Source: Alphaproteobacteria bacterium (GTDB lineage: Bacteria; Pseudomonadota; Alphaproteobacteria; Caulobacterales; Parvularculaceae). Taken from it: a DNA stretch of 64,000 bases. The stretch spans positions 434,001-498,000 of the forward strand of contig WGLS01000001.1 of the NCBI GenBank assembly GCA_016125455.1, read 5' to 3'. The notes under the pieces were generated by a model. The model was given only the letters and a program-made list of their open reading frames with translations. It was not told where the DNA came from and ran no database searches. The position numbers and the translations under genes were made by a program. Shown piece after piece: positions 48,754 to 60,700 of this stretch. The stretch's first letter is position 1, and each line of letters starts with the position of its first letter.

Positions 48754-49560
48754 ATGAGGCCCCAAGTGAGCATTTTCGAAGGCGAAATCTTCATTGGCTA
48801 CAAGGCCTGGAAGCATCAGAACTATCTGCTGAACCGGATGACGTTCGAGGACCTGTGGCGCGCGTACATCACCTATCCGGCGATTCAGGTCTATGCCGGG
48901 CTCATCCTTTTCTCGTTCGGCGTGATCGCGTTCACGCTGTCATCTTCGTCGATCCTCGCCACCATCGCCGCATTCGCCCTCGGCGCGTTCCTGTTTCCAA
49001 TCGCCTGGTACCTCTTGCACCGCTTCGTGCTGCACGGGTCATGGATGTACAAAACGCCATATTTTGCGAGCTTGTGGAAGCGCGTTCACTACGACCATCA
49101 CCGTTTCCCGAACGATTTGTCGGTGCTGTTCGGCGGCCTTCACACAACCCTGCCGACGATCGTCTTCGTCGCCGGCCCGGTTGGCTGGCTGATTGGCGGT
49201 CCGGCGGGCGCGGCGGCCTCCATCGCCGGCACCCTGACCATGACCATGATCACCGAGTTCCTGCACTGCGGCCAGCATCTGGCGTTCGAGCCGAAGTCAA
49301 ACTTCTGGCGGGTAATGAAGGAGCGCCACCTCGCCCATCACTTTCACAACGAGAACGGCAATTACGGCATCACGGAATTTGTTTGGGACCGGATTTTCGG
49401 CACCTTCTACGCGACCCAGGCCGATGCGCCGCGCACGCGCACGGCCCGAAATCTCGGCTATGACGCCGACATGGCGGCGCGTTATCCGTGGGTGAAGGAA
49501 CTGACCGACGCGGAAGGCGAACGGCCTGGCCGCGCGGCCGAAGCGACCCCGGCCGCCTGA
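48754..49560 (+). CDS. fatty acid hydroxylase superfamily protein (sterol desaturase-like)
   Basis: A 268-residue membrane protein with about four helices and the di-iron His boxes of the superfamily: HRFVLH, HYDHH, HCGQH and HLAHHFHNENGNYG. Enzymes of this class hydroxylate or desaturate lipid chains with oxygen. Its place, divergent from the ceramide synthesis operon, suggests hydroxylation of the long-chain base or of the N-acyl chain (inference). The ATG at 48754 lacks a clear ribosome site; GTG at 48766 in the same frame is also possible. Confidence 0.85.
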   Translation: MRPQVSIFEGEIFIGYKAWKHQNYLLNRMTFEDLWRAYITYPAIQVYAGLILFSFGVIAFTLSSSSILATIAAFALGAFLFPIAWYLLHRFVLHGSWMYKTPYFASLWKRVHYDHHRFPNDLSVLFGGLHTTLPTIVFVAGPVGWLIGGPAGAAASIAGTLTMTMITEFLHCGQHLAFEPKSNFWRVMKERHLAHHFHNENGNYGITEFVWDRIFGTFYATQADAPRTRTARNLGYDADMAARYPWVKELTDAEGERPGRAAEATPAA

Positions 49561-50060
49561 GGCCACGTCTTCGCTGACGCGTTGCGCGTCGGCGAGGCAA
49601 ATCCGCCAGCGAAAAGTAAGAAGCGAAATATCAGCGGCGAGACGTCGCATATTTTTGGCGCATGCGGCGGCGCGCGTAGCGGCGTCCGCATCGCCGCGCC
49701 CCACCCCCGCCAGCGTTTCCCGGAGCCGGTTTTGGCTGGCATTGCGCGGTCTTTGTCGTCATGACGATTGACTTGGCGCGGCAAGCAGTGAAATTCGCCA
49801 TTGATTTCAGGCGGCCGGTGAGTAGGTTCCGGGCGCTTTCGGGCTGCGGGTCCGTTTGAAGCGGTCGTCGTTCCATTGTCGGAGCGGCGCGCCGGCCATT
49901 TCGGGGGACTCCCGCGACATTCAAACCAATCGTTTCGGCGCGTTAATGGCCCTTTCCGGCCCTTGGCGACGACCGACGCGGAGCTTGCGGGCCGACCGGG
50001 CGCGCGCGCCTGGCGCGACACGACGGCCGCCGCGATTTGAGAGACGGGAAAGGTGTGCAC
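49561..50060. other. 500-base non-coding region between the hydroxylase gene and hppA
   Basis: No convincing gene. A strong hairpin lies at its left end (49571-49595) just after the hydroxylase stop. The right end holds GGGAAAGG, the hppA ribosome site. The middle has no visible repeats or RNA signature; promoter elements for hppA must be here. Confidence 0.5.
49571..49595 (+). terminator. GC hairpin after the hydroxylase gene
   Basis: TCGCTGACGCG (49571-49581) pairs with CGCGTCGGCGA (49585-49595) over 11 positions with one T-G wobble and a TTG loop. There is no T-run, so termination would be Rho-dependent or partial. Confidence 0.5.
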
Positions 50061-52184
<2,124 letters not shown>

Positions 52185-52208
52185 ACGCGCTGACTCTACG
52201 GAAACGCC

Positions 52209-52238
52209 AAAGCCCCGACCTGACGGTCGGGGCTTTTT
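52209..52238 (+). terminator. intrinsic terminator of hppA
   Basis: AAAGCCCCGACC and GGTCGGGGCTTT form a perfect 12-base stem with a TGAC loop, followed by TT. It lies 25 bases after the hppA stop: a textbook Rho-independent terminator. Confidence 0.93.
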
Positions 52239-52326
52239 CATTTCCACCGGCGGGATTGGCGGGCGCGCTCTGGACATGCTCCGAACGATCGACGACCGTC
52301 GGCTCTGATCAGATCGGGAGTGAGAC

Positions 52327-53622
52327 ATGCTGAAGTCCGGGCCAACCGCTGGAGTGATTGCCGGCGTCGCCGCGTCGATTGCTCTGTTTGCGCCGTGCGC
52401 CGCCTTCGCCGACGAGGCTGGTTTCAGCTTTCCGCCGGAGTGGGCGCCCCACGAAGCCGTCTGGATGGGCTGGCCGGACGAAGTTGCGGAGCGTGGCGAC
52501 TTCAAGGCGCTATGGGCGGAGATCATCACGGCGCTGACGCCGCATGTGCGCGTGAAGCTGGTCGTCAATACCGAGGCGGCTGCCGCGGCGGCGCGGCGCG
52601 AACTCGCCTTGCTCGGCGTCGACGTCGGAAGGATCGAGTTCATCGTTCAGCCTACGTCGGATATCTGGCTGCGCGATTCCGGCCCTCTTTTCATCTCCGA
52701 TGGCCAGGAGCTCAGGATCGCGGATTTCGAGTGGGGCTATTACGGCTTCCCCTGGCCCTACGGGGGGCCGGCGGGACTGGCGAGGGGCGCTCTCGACCGG
52801 GAAGCCGCAACCGGCATGGGGCTGGAACGCCGGCGCTCAGAACTGATCGCGGAGGGCGGCGGCCTTGACGTCAATTCGAACGTGATGGTCGCCTACCTGG
52901 ACGCTGCCCAGCACCGCAATCCGGGCGCCACTGTCGAGGAAATCGAGGCCGAGTACCTGCGGCTCTACGGCAAGAAGAAGATAGTCTGGCTGGATCGCGC
53001 GCCGATTTCGGACCGGGTCTTCGCCGGGCCGAAGGTCGCGAATTTCTTTGGCTGGGGCGCGAACGGCCATGTCGACGAATACGTCCGTTTTGTCGACGAA
53101 AAAACGATCCTCGTCGCCCAGGTTGCAGCGGACGAGCGGGACGCGAACGCGCTCTACCGGCTCGACGACGAAATTCTGCGCGAAAACCGCGCCCAGCTCG
53201 AGGCGGCGCGAGACATCGATGGCGCGCCGTTCAGGGTTGTCCCCGTGCCGATGCCGGACATCCGCGCGCTGATGGGCCAGCGTACCCTGACGGAAAAGGA
53301 CTTCCAGCGCAGCGCGGATGGCATGGACACGCGAAGCGTCTTCCGCGATTTCAAGGTTGGCGACGAGATCGTCTGGGTCCCCGCCGCGAGCTATCTCAAT
53401 TTCCTCGTCACCAATGGCGTTGTCCTTGTTGCGAAATACTGGCGCGAGGGACTGCCCCAGACGCTCAAGGAAACCGACGAGGAAATGCGCAGCGTCCTGG
53501 CTGCTCAGTACCCGGATCGCGAGGTCGTTCAGATCAATCCGCTCGCCGTGAACTGGCTGGGCGGCGGCATGCACTGCATTACCCAGCAGGAGCCGAGACT
53601 CGCAGCCCCGTCGGCGCCCTGA
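52327..53622 (+). CDS. exported agmatine deiminase/peptidyl-arginine deiminase family protein
   Basis: A 431-residue protein. A signal peptide (GVIAGVAASIALFAPCAAFA) precedes a guanidino-group-modifying domain: PPEWAPHEAVWMGWP, DIWLRDSGPLF, LIAEGGGLDVNS, GWGANGHVDEYVRFVDE, and the nucleophile Cys417 in GGGMHCITQQEP. All catalytic positions of the family are kept. Cytoplasmic agmatine deiminases are about 340-370 residues; this one is longer and exported, as in the Porphyromonas-type peptidyl-arginine deiminases. The substrate could be agmatine or peptide Arg; I cannot decide. Confidence 0.85.
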   Translation: MLKSGPTAGVIAGVAASIALFAPCAAFADEAGFSFPPEWAPHEAVWMGWPDEVAERGDFKALWAEIITALTPHVRVKLVVNTEAAAAAARRELALLGVDVGRIEFIVQPTSDIWLRDSGPLFISDGQELRIADFEWGYYGFPWPYGGPAGLARGALDREAATGMGLERRRSELIAEGGGLDVNSNVMVAYLDAAQHRNPGATVEEIEAEYLRLYGKKKIVWLDRAPISDRVFAGPKVANFFGWGANGHVDEYVRFVDEKTILVAQVAADERDANALYRLDDEILRENRAQLEAARDIDGAPFRVVPVPMPDIRALMGQRTLTEKDFQRSADGMDTRSVFRDFKVGDEIVWVPAASYLNFLVTNGVVLVAKYWREGLPQTLKETDEEMRSVLAAQYPDREVVQINPLAVNWLGGGMHCITQQEPRLAAPSAP

Positions 53623-53626
53623 AGCC

Positions 53627-54163
53627 TTACTCGCTGGCGGCGGCGACCTGAGCGTCGAAGAACCCGCGATAGGGCGCATCGAGGGCCGGCGCATAGAAGC
53701 CCGCTTCCGGCGTATCCCGTCGCACCACCGCCTGATCGTCCGCATACGCGGCGAGCATCGGCGTCTTGTGGGTCGGCGCGCCGTATTGCGCCGTAAACGC
53801 TGCTTCCAGGGCGTCAAGCTCCGGGGTCTCGACAAGGATCCACGCGATCATCAACCGCCCATCGCCGAAGACGAACTCAGCGAGCCGGGGCGCGCCGAAA
53901 TAGTCGAATCCCCTACAGTCGATCTGTTCCTGCCTGGCGATGCCGGGAATGGCGACGTCGACCTCTCGAAGCGCGATCGTCGTGCAGTCATCGGCAAGCG
54001 CGACCTGCATGTCGCTGACGCTCGCGCCGAAGGACATGACCGACGGCCTGACATCGCCGCTCGGCTTGCTCTCCACTTCGCTGACTTGCGCGCCGGTTGC
54101 AGCGACGCACCCCGCCGCGACCAGCGCCCACGTCACGGCTGCGATTCCAACAAGCCCGTTCAT
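53627..54163 (-). CDS. hypothetical lipoprotein
   Basis: A 178-residue protein with a lipoprotein signal (GIAAVTWALVAAGC, Cys at about 19). The mature part has DDCTTIALREVDVAIP, IDCRGFDYFGAPRLAEFVFG and LDALEAAFTAQYGAPTHKTP; the 'L...Y G.PT' pattern and two Cys that may pair are the only landmarks. I do not recognise a family. It converges with the deiminase gene with four bases between stops. Confidence 0.7.
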   Translation of the reverse strand: MNGLVGIAAVTWALVAAGCVAATGAQVSEVESKPSGDVRPSVMSFGASVSDMQVALADDCTTIALREVDVAIPGIARQEQIDCRGFDYFGAPRLAEFVFGDGRLMIAWILVETPELDALEAAFTAQYGAPTHKTPMLAAYADDQAVVRRDTPEAGFYAPALDAPYRGFFDAQVAAASE

Positions 54164-54353
54164 TCAACTTCCCCTCGTTCCGCCGAGCGTTCTTGTTTCC
54201 TCGTCGGCGGAAGCATGTAAATGCTCGGGGCGGCGAGGCGGGCGGCTCGTGCGGCAAAAGGAGGCGAATAGCTCAGGCGAGGTTGACGAGCGTCATGAAA
54301 TCGCCGCGTCCGCGGGCGGATTTTTGCCGCGATTGGGAAGGCATCCTCTCCTT

Positions 54354-55259
54354 GTGCTGAAAATAGCCCCCTCCATCGACCGGGAAATCCTGACGGGCGA
54401 CGCGGCAAGCCGCGTCGACGCGACGATCGCCCGGCTTGCGCCGCCGGTCGAGGCGCATCTCGCAAAATGGCTGCCGAGCTCGCTGGCGATCGGCTTTGTT
54501 GAGTTGCTTGCCTTTGGCGTGAAGCAGGCCTGGGCGTGCCTGTTCGGCGGGTTGATGCTCGCGGCGATACTCGTCACCGGGTTCGCCTGGCCGGAGGGCG
54601 CCGGCCTTGCGCGGTATGATTTTCTTTTCCTGTTCGCCATCTGCGTTCAGGCGGCGTTCCTCGCCACGCGCCTGGAGCGGCCGAGCGAGGCGGCGGTCAT
54701 TCTCATCTTCCATGTTGTCGGCACCGCAATGGAACTCTTCAAGACGGGCGCCGGGTCGTGGACCTATCCCGAGGCGAGCCATTTCCGACTTGGCGGCGTG
54801 CCGATGTTTTCCGGGTTCATGTACGCCGCCGTCGGTTCGTATTTCGCCCGGGTCGCGCGCACATTCGAATTTCGTTTCTCGCACTATCCCCGGCGCCGCT
54901 GGACAGTGGCGCTCGCCGTCCTGATTTACGTGAATTTCTTTGCCCACCACTTCGCGCCCGACATTCGGGCTGGCCTCTTTGTTTTCACTGCGGTGATCTT
55001 CGGGCGGACGACGGTCAGCTATCGCGTCTGGCGCTGGCGCCACCGCATGCCGCTGCTGCTCGGGTTTTTTCTGGTGGCGCTTTTCATCTGGATCGCCGAA
55101 AACGTCGGCACGTTCGCCGGAGCCTGGCTTTATCCGGACCAGGCATCGGTCTGGCGCGCTGTGGCTTTCGCAAAAATGGGATCGTGGTTCCTACTGATGC
55201 TGGTTTCCTGGACCCTCGTGACGCTCGTTCACCCGCCGAAGCGGCTGCCGTCCGAATGA
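54354..55259 (+). CDS. DUF817 membrane protein
   Basis: About 301 residues, highly hydrophobic, with roughly seven to eight helices. The motifs WLPSSLAIGFVELLAFGVKQ, HVVGTAMELFKTGAGSWTYPE, GGVPMFSGFMYAAVGSYFAR, LIYVNFFAHHFAPDIR and WIAENVGTFAGAWLYPDQ match DUF817. The function of the family is unknown. The GTG at 54354 is the best start; two TTG codons upstream are alternatives, while the much longer open frame (from 53940) crosses the opposite-strand lipoprotein gene. The stop overlaps the next gene's ATG by four bases. Confidence 0.82.
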   Translation: MLKIAPSIDREILTGDAASRVDATIARLAPPVEAHLAKWLPSSLAIGFVELLAFGVKQAWACLFGGLMLAAILVTGFAWPEGAGLARYDFLFLFAICVQAAFLATRLERPSEAAVILIFHVVGTAMELFKTGAGSWTYPEASHFRLGGVPMFSGFMYAAVGSYFARVARTFEFRFSHYPRRRWTVALAVLIYVNFFAHHFAPDIRAGLFVFTAVIFGRTTVSYRVWRWRHRMPLLLGFFLVALFIWIAENVGTFAGAWLYPDQASVWRAVAFAKMGSWFLLMLVSWTLVTLVHPPKRLPSE

Positions 55260-55945
55260 TCGACGCCGTTATTTTCGATTGCGACGGCGTCCTCGTGGAT
55301 TCCGAAGTGCTGGCGATCCGCGGGGAGCGGGAAGCGCTCGGGGCGCTCGGGCTCGACTATGATCCGCCAACTTATGTCGAGCGCTTCGTCGGCATGCATG
55401 ACCGGACTTTTTTTGCGGCCCTTCGCATCGATTACCGCGCCGTACACGGACAGGATGCGCCGTCCGACTTTGAGGAAACTGTCCTCGCCGGCCGCCGCAA
55501 GCACAAGGACGGGCTGGAAGCGGTCGCCGGCGCCCATGACGCCCTGCGCGCCGCCCGAGAGCGAATCGGCGCCGTCGCCGTCGCGTCCTCGTCGCGCGCT
55601 GAATTTCTTCGTTCAAAGCTCGAGCGCACCGGCCTGTTCGAACTCGTGGCGCCGCACGTCTATTCGGCGGACCTTGTGGCGAACGGCAAGCCGGCGCCGG
55701 ATATATTCCTCTACGCCGCTGAACGGCTTGGCGTTGCGCCGGCGCGCTGCGTCGTCCTGGAGGATTCGGTGAATGGCGTGCGCGCCGCCCGCGCCGCGGG
55801 CATGCGCGCGTGGGGCTTTCTCGGCGGCGGGCACATCTTCCAGGGGCATGAAGAACGCCTGATCGCCGCCGGCGCCGAGGCTACACTGCGGGATTTCCGG
55901 GCGGCTGGCCGCGCGATTTCTGCTCTCGAAAAGTCAATACGTTAA
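55256..55945 (+). CDS. HAD-superfamily phosphatase (subfamily IA)
   Basis: A 229-residue hydrolase. Motif I is IFDCDGVLVDSE (nucleophile Asp8, acid/base Asp10); motif II Ser is in VASSSRAEFL; motif III Lys in NGKPAPDIFLYAAE; motif IV in VVLEDSVNGVRAARAAGMRA. The cap is of the C1 type as in phosphoglycolate phosphatase and beta-phosphoglucomutase. The substrate cannot be fixed. It is coupled to DUF817 by an ATGA overlap. Confidence 0.88.
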   Translation: MIDAVIFDCDGVLVDSEVLAIRGEREALGALGLDYDPPTYVERFVGMHDRTFFAALRIDYRAVHGQDAPSDFEETVLAGRRKHKDGLEAVAGAHDALRAARERIGAVAVASSSRAEFLRSKLERTGLFELVAPHVYSADLVANGKPAPDIFLYAAERLGVAPARCVVLEDSVNGVRAARAAGMRAWGFLGGGHIFQGHEERLIAAGAEATLRDFRAAGRAISALEKSIR

Positions 55946-56041
55946 CTTTTTGATAACCGCAGCCTTTGCCGGCGACGCATCGCGGCGGGCGCGATATCAA
56001 TCGATCTCAGACGAAAACGCCATTCTTTGGGAGGCAATTGA

Positions 56042-56371
56042 ATGAATAAGTTTCTTGCTGCCGTCGCCCTGACGTTGATCGCGGGCCCTGCTCTTGCCGC
56101 TTCGACAACGGTGGAGTTCAAGCGCGACACTGGCCAGGTTCAGGTTGTCACGCTTGACGGCGCTGGCGGCGCCTCGCTGGCTGACGGCACGGCGCTCGCC
56201 TATACCTACGACGAAGCCGCAATGAAGATGTGCTTCATTGTCGAAGGGATGGACCCGAACTGCGTCGTGTTTGCCGAAAGCGTGCCCGACCCGAAAGTCG
56301 GCGACAGCGTGCGTTACACCGCGGCTGATGGCGCGATGGGCACGGCGACAGTGACGGCGATTACCGAATAA
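56042..56371 (+). CDS. small secreted hypothetical protein
   Basis: A 109-residue protein with a good signal peptide (KFLAAVALTLIAGPALAAS). The mature domain is about 88 residues with two Cys (KMCFIVEGMDPNCVVF) that could form a disulfide. Strong ribosome site GGGAGG before the ATG. A GC hairpin terminator follows. No family recognised. Confidence 0.72.
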   Translation: MNKFLAAVALTLIAGPALAASTTVEFKRDTGQVQVVTLDGAGGASLADGTALAYTYDEAAMKMCFIVEGMDPNCVVFAESVPDPKVGDSVRYTAADGAMGTATVTAITE

Positions 56372-56403
56372 CGACCGCTCCCCACTTGCGGTTTCTGTGA
56401 GGT

Positions 56404-56431
56404 CCCGGCGCGGCGATGCGCCGGGCCTTTC
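56404..56431 (+). terminator. intrinsic terminator of the small secreted protein gene
   Basis: CCCGGCGC (56404-56411) pairs with GCGCCGGG (56418-56425) over a 6-base loop, followed by CCTTTCT. It lies about 33 bases after the stop. Confidence 0.65.
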
Positions 56432-56463
56432 TGTTTCGGGCGCCCCCCGGCTAGTGTCACGTC

Positions 56464-57516
56464 ATGAAATTCGCTTCCGATAACTGGGCCGGCGCGGCCC
56501 CCGAAGTCATGCAGGCCCTCGTCGCCGCGAACGAGGGCGCAGAGCCAGCCTATGGCGGCGATCCGTGGACCCGACGCGCGGCGGACGCCTTCAATGACGT
56601 GTTTGAGCGTGAATGCGCCGTCTATTTCGTCGGCACGGGCGGCGCCGCCAACGGGCTTGCCCTGTCATGCCTCGCGCCGCCCTACGGCTCGGTCGTTTGC
56701 CACGAGGCCGCGCATGTGCAGATGGATGAATGCGCGGGCCCTGAATTCTTCACGGGCGGCGCCAAACTCATTCCCGTTCCTGGCGCTCATGGAAAGCTCG
56801 CGCCGGGCGACGTCGAAACTGCTCTCGCCGGCTATCCCTCGCGTCCGCCCCATGGCAGTCCCTTCGCTGCGCTGACCATTACTCAAGGTACGGAGTATGG
56901 AACGGTCTATGCGCCGGCCGAGATTGCCGCGCTGACTGAAATCGCGCGCGCGCACGCCATGAAGATTCATATGGACGGCGCCCGCTTCGCAAACGCCGTT
57001 GTCGCCGCCAGATCGACGAATGGCGCCGCGCCCGCCGACCTGACCTGGCGCGCAGGCGTCGACGTCTTGTCCTTCGGCGGAACCAAGAACGGATGCCTTG
57101 CCGCGGAGGCGGTCGTCTTTTTTGACCCCGCGATGGCGCGCGATTTCGAGTTCAGGCGCAAGCGAGCAGGGCAACTGTTCTCCAAGTCCCGGTTTCTTGC
57201 AGCGCAGTTTATTGCGTACTTCGACGAGAGCCTTTGGCTGCGCCTCGCGGCGCGGGCGAATGCCGCCGCCGCGCGCCTTAGCGAAGGCATTGGCGCGATT
57301 GAGGGATGCCGGATCTGGGCGCCGACGGAGATCAACGAGGTCTTTGCGTCTTTCCCGGCGTCTGTTGAAGCTCGACTTAAGGAGGCGGGCGCGGAATTTT
57401 ATCCCTGGGTGACCCCCGGCGATCCGGCCGATGGGGCGATGCGCCGCCTGATCTGTTCCTGGGCGACCGACGACGCTTCCGTGGACCGTTTCCTTGACAT
57501 CGCGAGCGGCGCCTGA
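56464..57516 (+). CDS. threonine aldolase-family PLP enzyme
   Basis: A 350-residue fold-type-I PLP enzyme. The N-terminal FASDNWAGAAPEVMQAL and YGGDPWTRR fit the low-specificity threonine aldolase/beta-eliminating lyase family. VFERECAVYFVGTGGAANGL is the cofactor loop; KIHMDGARFANAVV has the PLP Asp and Arg; the Schiff-base Lys is Lys208 in SFGGTKNGCLAAEAVVFF. It cleaves threonine or allo-threonine to glycine and acetaldehyde in known members. It starts about 30 bases after a terminator, so it has its own promoter. Confidence 0.85.
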   Translation: MKFASDNWAGAAPEVMQALVAANEGAEPAYGGDPWTRRAADAFNDVFERECAVYFVGTGGAANGLALSCLAPPYGSVVCHEAAHVQMDECAGPEFFTGGAKLIPVPGAHGKLAPGDVETALAGYPSRPPHGSPFAALTITQGTEYGTVYAPAEIAALTEIARAHAMKIHMDGARFANAVVAARSTNGAAPADLTWRAGVDVLSFGGTKNGCLAAEAVVFFDPAMARDFEFRRKRAGQLFSKSRFLAAQFIAYFDESLWLRLAARANAAAARLSEGIGAIEGCRIWAPTEINEVFASFPASVEARLKEAGAEFYPWVTPGDPADGAMRRLICSWATDDASVDRFLDIASGA

Positions 57517-57724
57517 CGCACGCCGCATCAGCGATCAGTCGCGCTCCGCGACCGATGGACGATTTCGATTTCGAAATTTTTAACCGCGTGATGCTCGAAC
57601 TGCATTCGGGAACACTTCTGCTCATCGAGCATCGTTAAATTATATTTACCCACTATTTTATCAAATCACTAATGCCGAGCGTGCAAATAGGCAGACTGTA
57701 AGCATTGCGTCGAAAGGGTTCGGC
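57517..57724. promoter_or_regulatory. AT-rich region upstream of the autotransporter gene
   Basis: This 208-base stretch contains an AT-rich block (57635-57672, with aaattatatttaccc and tattttatcaaatc) unlike the surrounding GC-rich DNA. It is the probable promoter of the autotransporter; I could not choose -35/-10 boxes with confidence. Confidence 0.4.
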
Positions 57725-60700
57725 ATGTTCAAGAAGAGTCTTCATTGCGCCACGGCAGCAATTGCGATCAGTGCAGCGATGATTGGCGTTGCTGACGCCA
57801 AAAAGAACAAGCGCGCCCCGGCGCGCGCCCCCGCCGAGACGACGCAACCGGCGCCGACGCCGCCCGCCCCGCCGCCCCCGCCTGCGGCGACAGCGCCGCT
57901 TGCGACGCTGAGCCATACGGCCGCGGCGACGGTCGGCGCGAATGGCGTCGACGCCGCCTACGGATCGCTTGACGCGTTCTATGGCTCGCTTGACGCCTTC
58001 TGGGGCTCGCTTGACCCCTTCTTCGGCTCGCTGGATCCCTTCTATGGGTCCCTTGATCCGTTCTACGGCAGCCTTGATCCGTTCTGGGGGTCGCTCGACC
58101 CGTTCTGGGGATCGCTTGATCCGTTCTACGGTTCGCTGGACGCTTTCTACGGCTCGCTCGACGCTTTCCAGGGCTCTCTCGGCGCCTACTGGGGCTCGCT
58201 GGACCCCTTCTATGGGTCGCTCGATCCGTTCTATGGCAGCCTCGATCCGTTCTGGGGTTCGCTTGACCCGTTCTTTGGCTCGCTGGATCCCTTCTATGGG
58301 TCCCTTGACCCGTTCTACGGCTCGCTCGACCCATTCTACTCAGATGCCGGCTTCGGCCTGCTCCTGCGGAACGCCAAGGACACGTTTGGCGACATTGTCG
58401 AGACCAAGACCGGGAAAAGCTTCGAGGAAGCCTTCTGGCTGCCGTTCGCGCAGAAACACGAGCTGGCCAAATACGCTGGCGAGAACGCAGTCGCCATCGA
58501 TCAGGCGACGCTCGGCATGATCCTGCTCGACTTCAACGACCAGCTGAATCATTTCGTCGACATCGACCGCGTCGACCACTGGATGGTCACGGCCAACTGG
58601 TCGCCGCGCGTGTCGCAGGAAGCGGGCCTCGGCGTTGACGTGAAGGTCGGCATTCTCGATACGCTCGTGAACGACGCAGACCTGATCGGCGGCCAGTTCA
58701 CCGGCCAGACAGGCTACCAGGTCGCCGAACAGACCCACGGCGCGTCCGTGACCGGACTTGTCGCCGGCGCGCATGACGGCCGCGGCGTGATGGGCGTCGC
58801 GCCTAATGTGGAAGTCTTCTCTGCGAACCCGTTCGACGAGACCATGACCGCGAGCTGGGAAGATGTCCGTACCGGGATCGTCAACCTCGCGAGCTCCGGC
58901 GTCAACGTTATCAACATGTCGCTTGGCGTCGCCGACTACACCCTGCACCAGGACTGGGCGACCGAAGTCTTCTCCAGCGACGAGGCGGTGCGCGACGCTG
59001 CCAACGTCGTTTTCGTCAAGGCCGCCGGCAATTCCGGCGTGACCCAGACGTCTAACATTGCATGGGATCAGGCCAAGAATGCGGCCGACCAGTATGGCTC
59101 GGATGCCCTGAACGAGCGCCTCCTGATCGTCGGCTCCCTGTCAACGAACGGCGAGATCTCCGCGTTTTCGAACCGACCGGGCTCAGCCTGCCTGACGGTC
59201 GCGGGCCAGTGCTTTAACGGGTATCGCCTCCGTGACCGGTTCCTTGTCGCCCCGGGCGAGCTCCTGCTCGTCTCCGATGGCGCTGGCGGCGTCACGCGCG
59301 CGACTGGCACGTCGTTCGCCGCGCCGCTGGTGACCGGCACGGTCGCGCTGATCCAGAACCGCTGGCAGTGGTTCAAGTACTTCCCGAAAGAGACGACCGA
59401 CGTCGTCCTGCTCTCGGCGACGGATCTCGGCGCGCCGGGCGTGGATGATGTGTACGGGCACGGACTTTTGAACATCGGCGCAACGATGGAGCCTCTGAAC
59501 CTGTCCTCGCTGGTGATCGGCGGCGGCTTTGGTTCAAATTTTGTCCTCAACGGATCGGGCCTCAGCGCCGCGGCGCAGCTCCTGTTCCAGTCCAATGAGA
59601 CGATCACTGCGCTTGAGTTCATCGGGCGCACTTACCGCGACTTTGAGATCAGTCTCGCCGACCTCGGCCTGACGACCGAAGACGTGACCCAGACCGCCGA
59701 CTCCCAGAATGATCAGGATCTCAGCAGCCTGCTCAACGCGACGCTAAGCTGGGGCGGCGCCAGCAACGGCGGGGGCGGATTGTTCGGCGGCTACTTCAAC
59801 GGCTTCACGGACAACGCCAGACTCAGCGACGTCAGGATCGGCTCGGCGAATTCAGCGTGGACGGCCCGCTTCTCCGCGACGGCGCGTGAAGCCGGCGAAT
59901 TTGTCCCGGCTGACGCCGTTCCATTCCAGATGGGCGCGGAATTCCGCAATAACGAAAGCGGGCTGCGCGTCATGCTGGGCGAGGGCGACGCGTCTCTCGC
60001 GTTCGCGCAGGGCGGCACGTTCACGCTGCGCTCGGACCACGATATCGACACGGGCGGCGTCAATCCGTTCCTCGGTCTTGCCTCGGGCGGGCTCTACGCC
60101 GCCACCAACCTGCCGGTCAGCGAACGGCTGACCCTTGGTTTCGGGTTCGCGCAGGATGAAGACCGCAACGTCTTTGCCGACCCTGTCACGGGTGAAGTCC
60201 GGAACAGCTTTGACGGCGTCGACGATTACCGCGCCAACGCAATGACGATGAATGTCGGTTATGCGGTCGGGCCTGGCGTCGACCTGACGGCGACGTACAC
60301 GTATCTGGACGAAGCGACAGGCTTCCTCGGCGTTCAGGGCGCCGGCGCGCTAAGTCTCGCTGGCGGCGCGAAGACCGATGCAATGACGCTCGGCGCAAAC
60401 GTCCGAATGGCGAACGGCGTTGACGTGTCGCTTTCAGGCTCGGTCGGCCGCACGCGCGGCGGTCAGTTCGAAAACTCGATCCTTGGCGTCGAGGATGGCG
60501 TCCGTTCGACGGCTTTCCAGATCGCCGCCAGCAAGGCCGGCATATTTGGCGAAAGTGACGCGATCCGGCTTTCGTTCGCCCAGCCGCTCCAGGTTGAGGC
60601 CGGTTCGATCGAAGTGACGTCGATGCAGGTTGTCGATCGGACAACCGGCGAGCTTGGGCTCGTGACGGACCGGATCGGGCTCGACGGCGCGGCGCGCCGG

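Noticed and set aside
57959-58336. Regular 21-bp repeats that might be taken for CRISPR or minisatellite
   Set aside because: They are in frame, have no unique spacers, and encode a conserved heptad; this is protein repeat structure.
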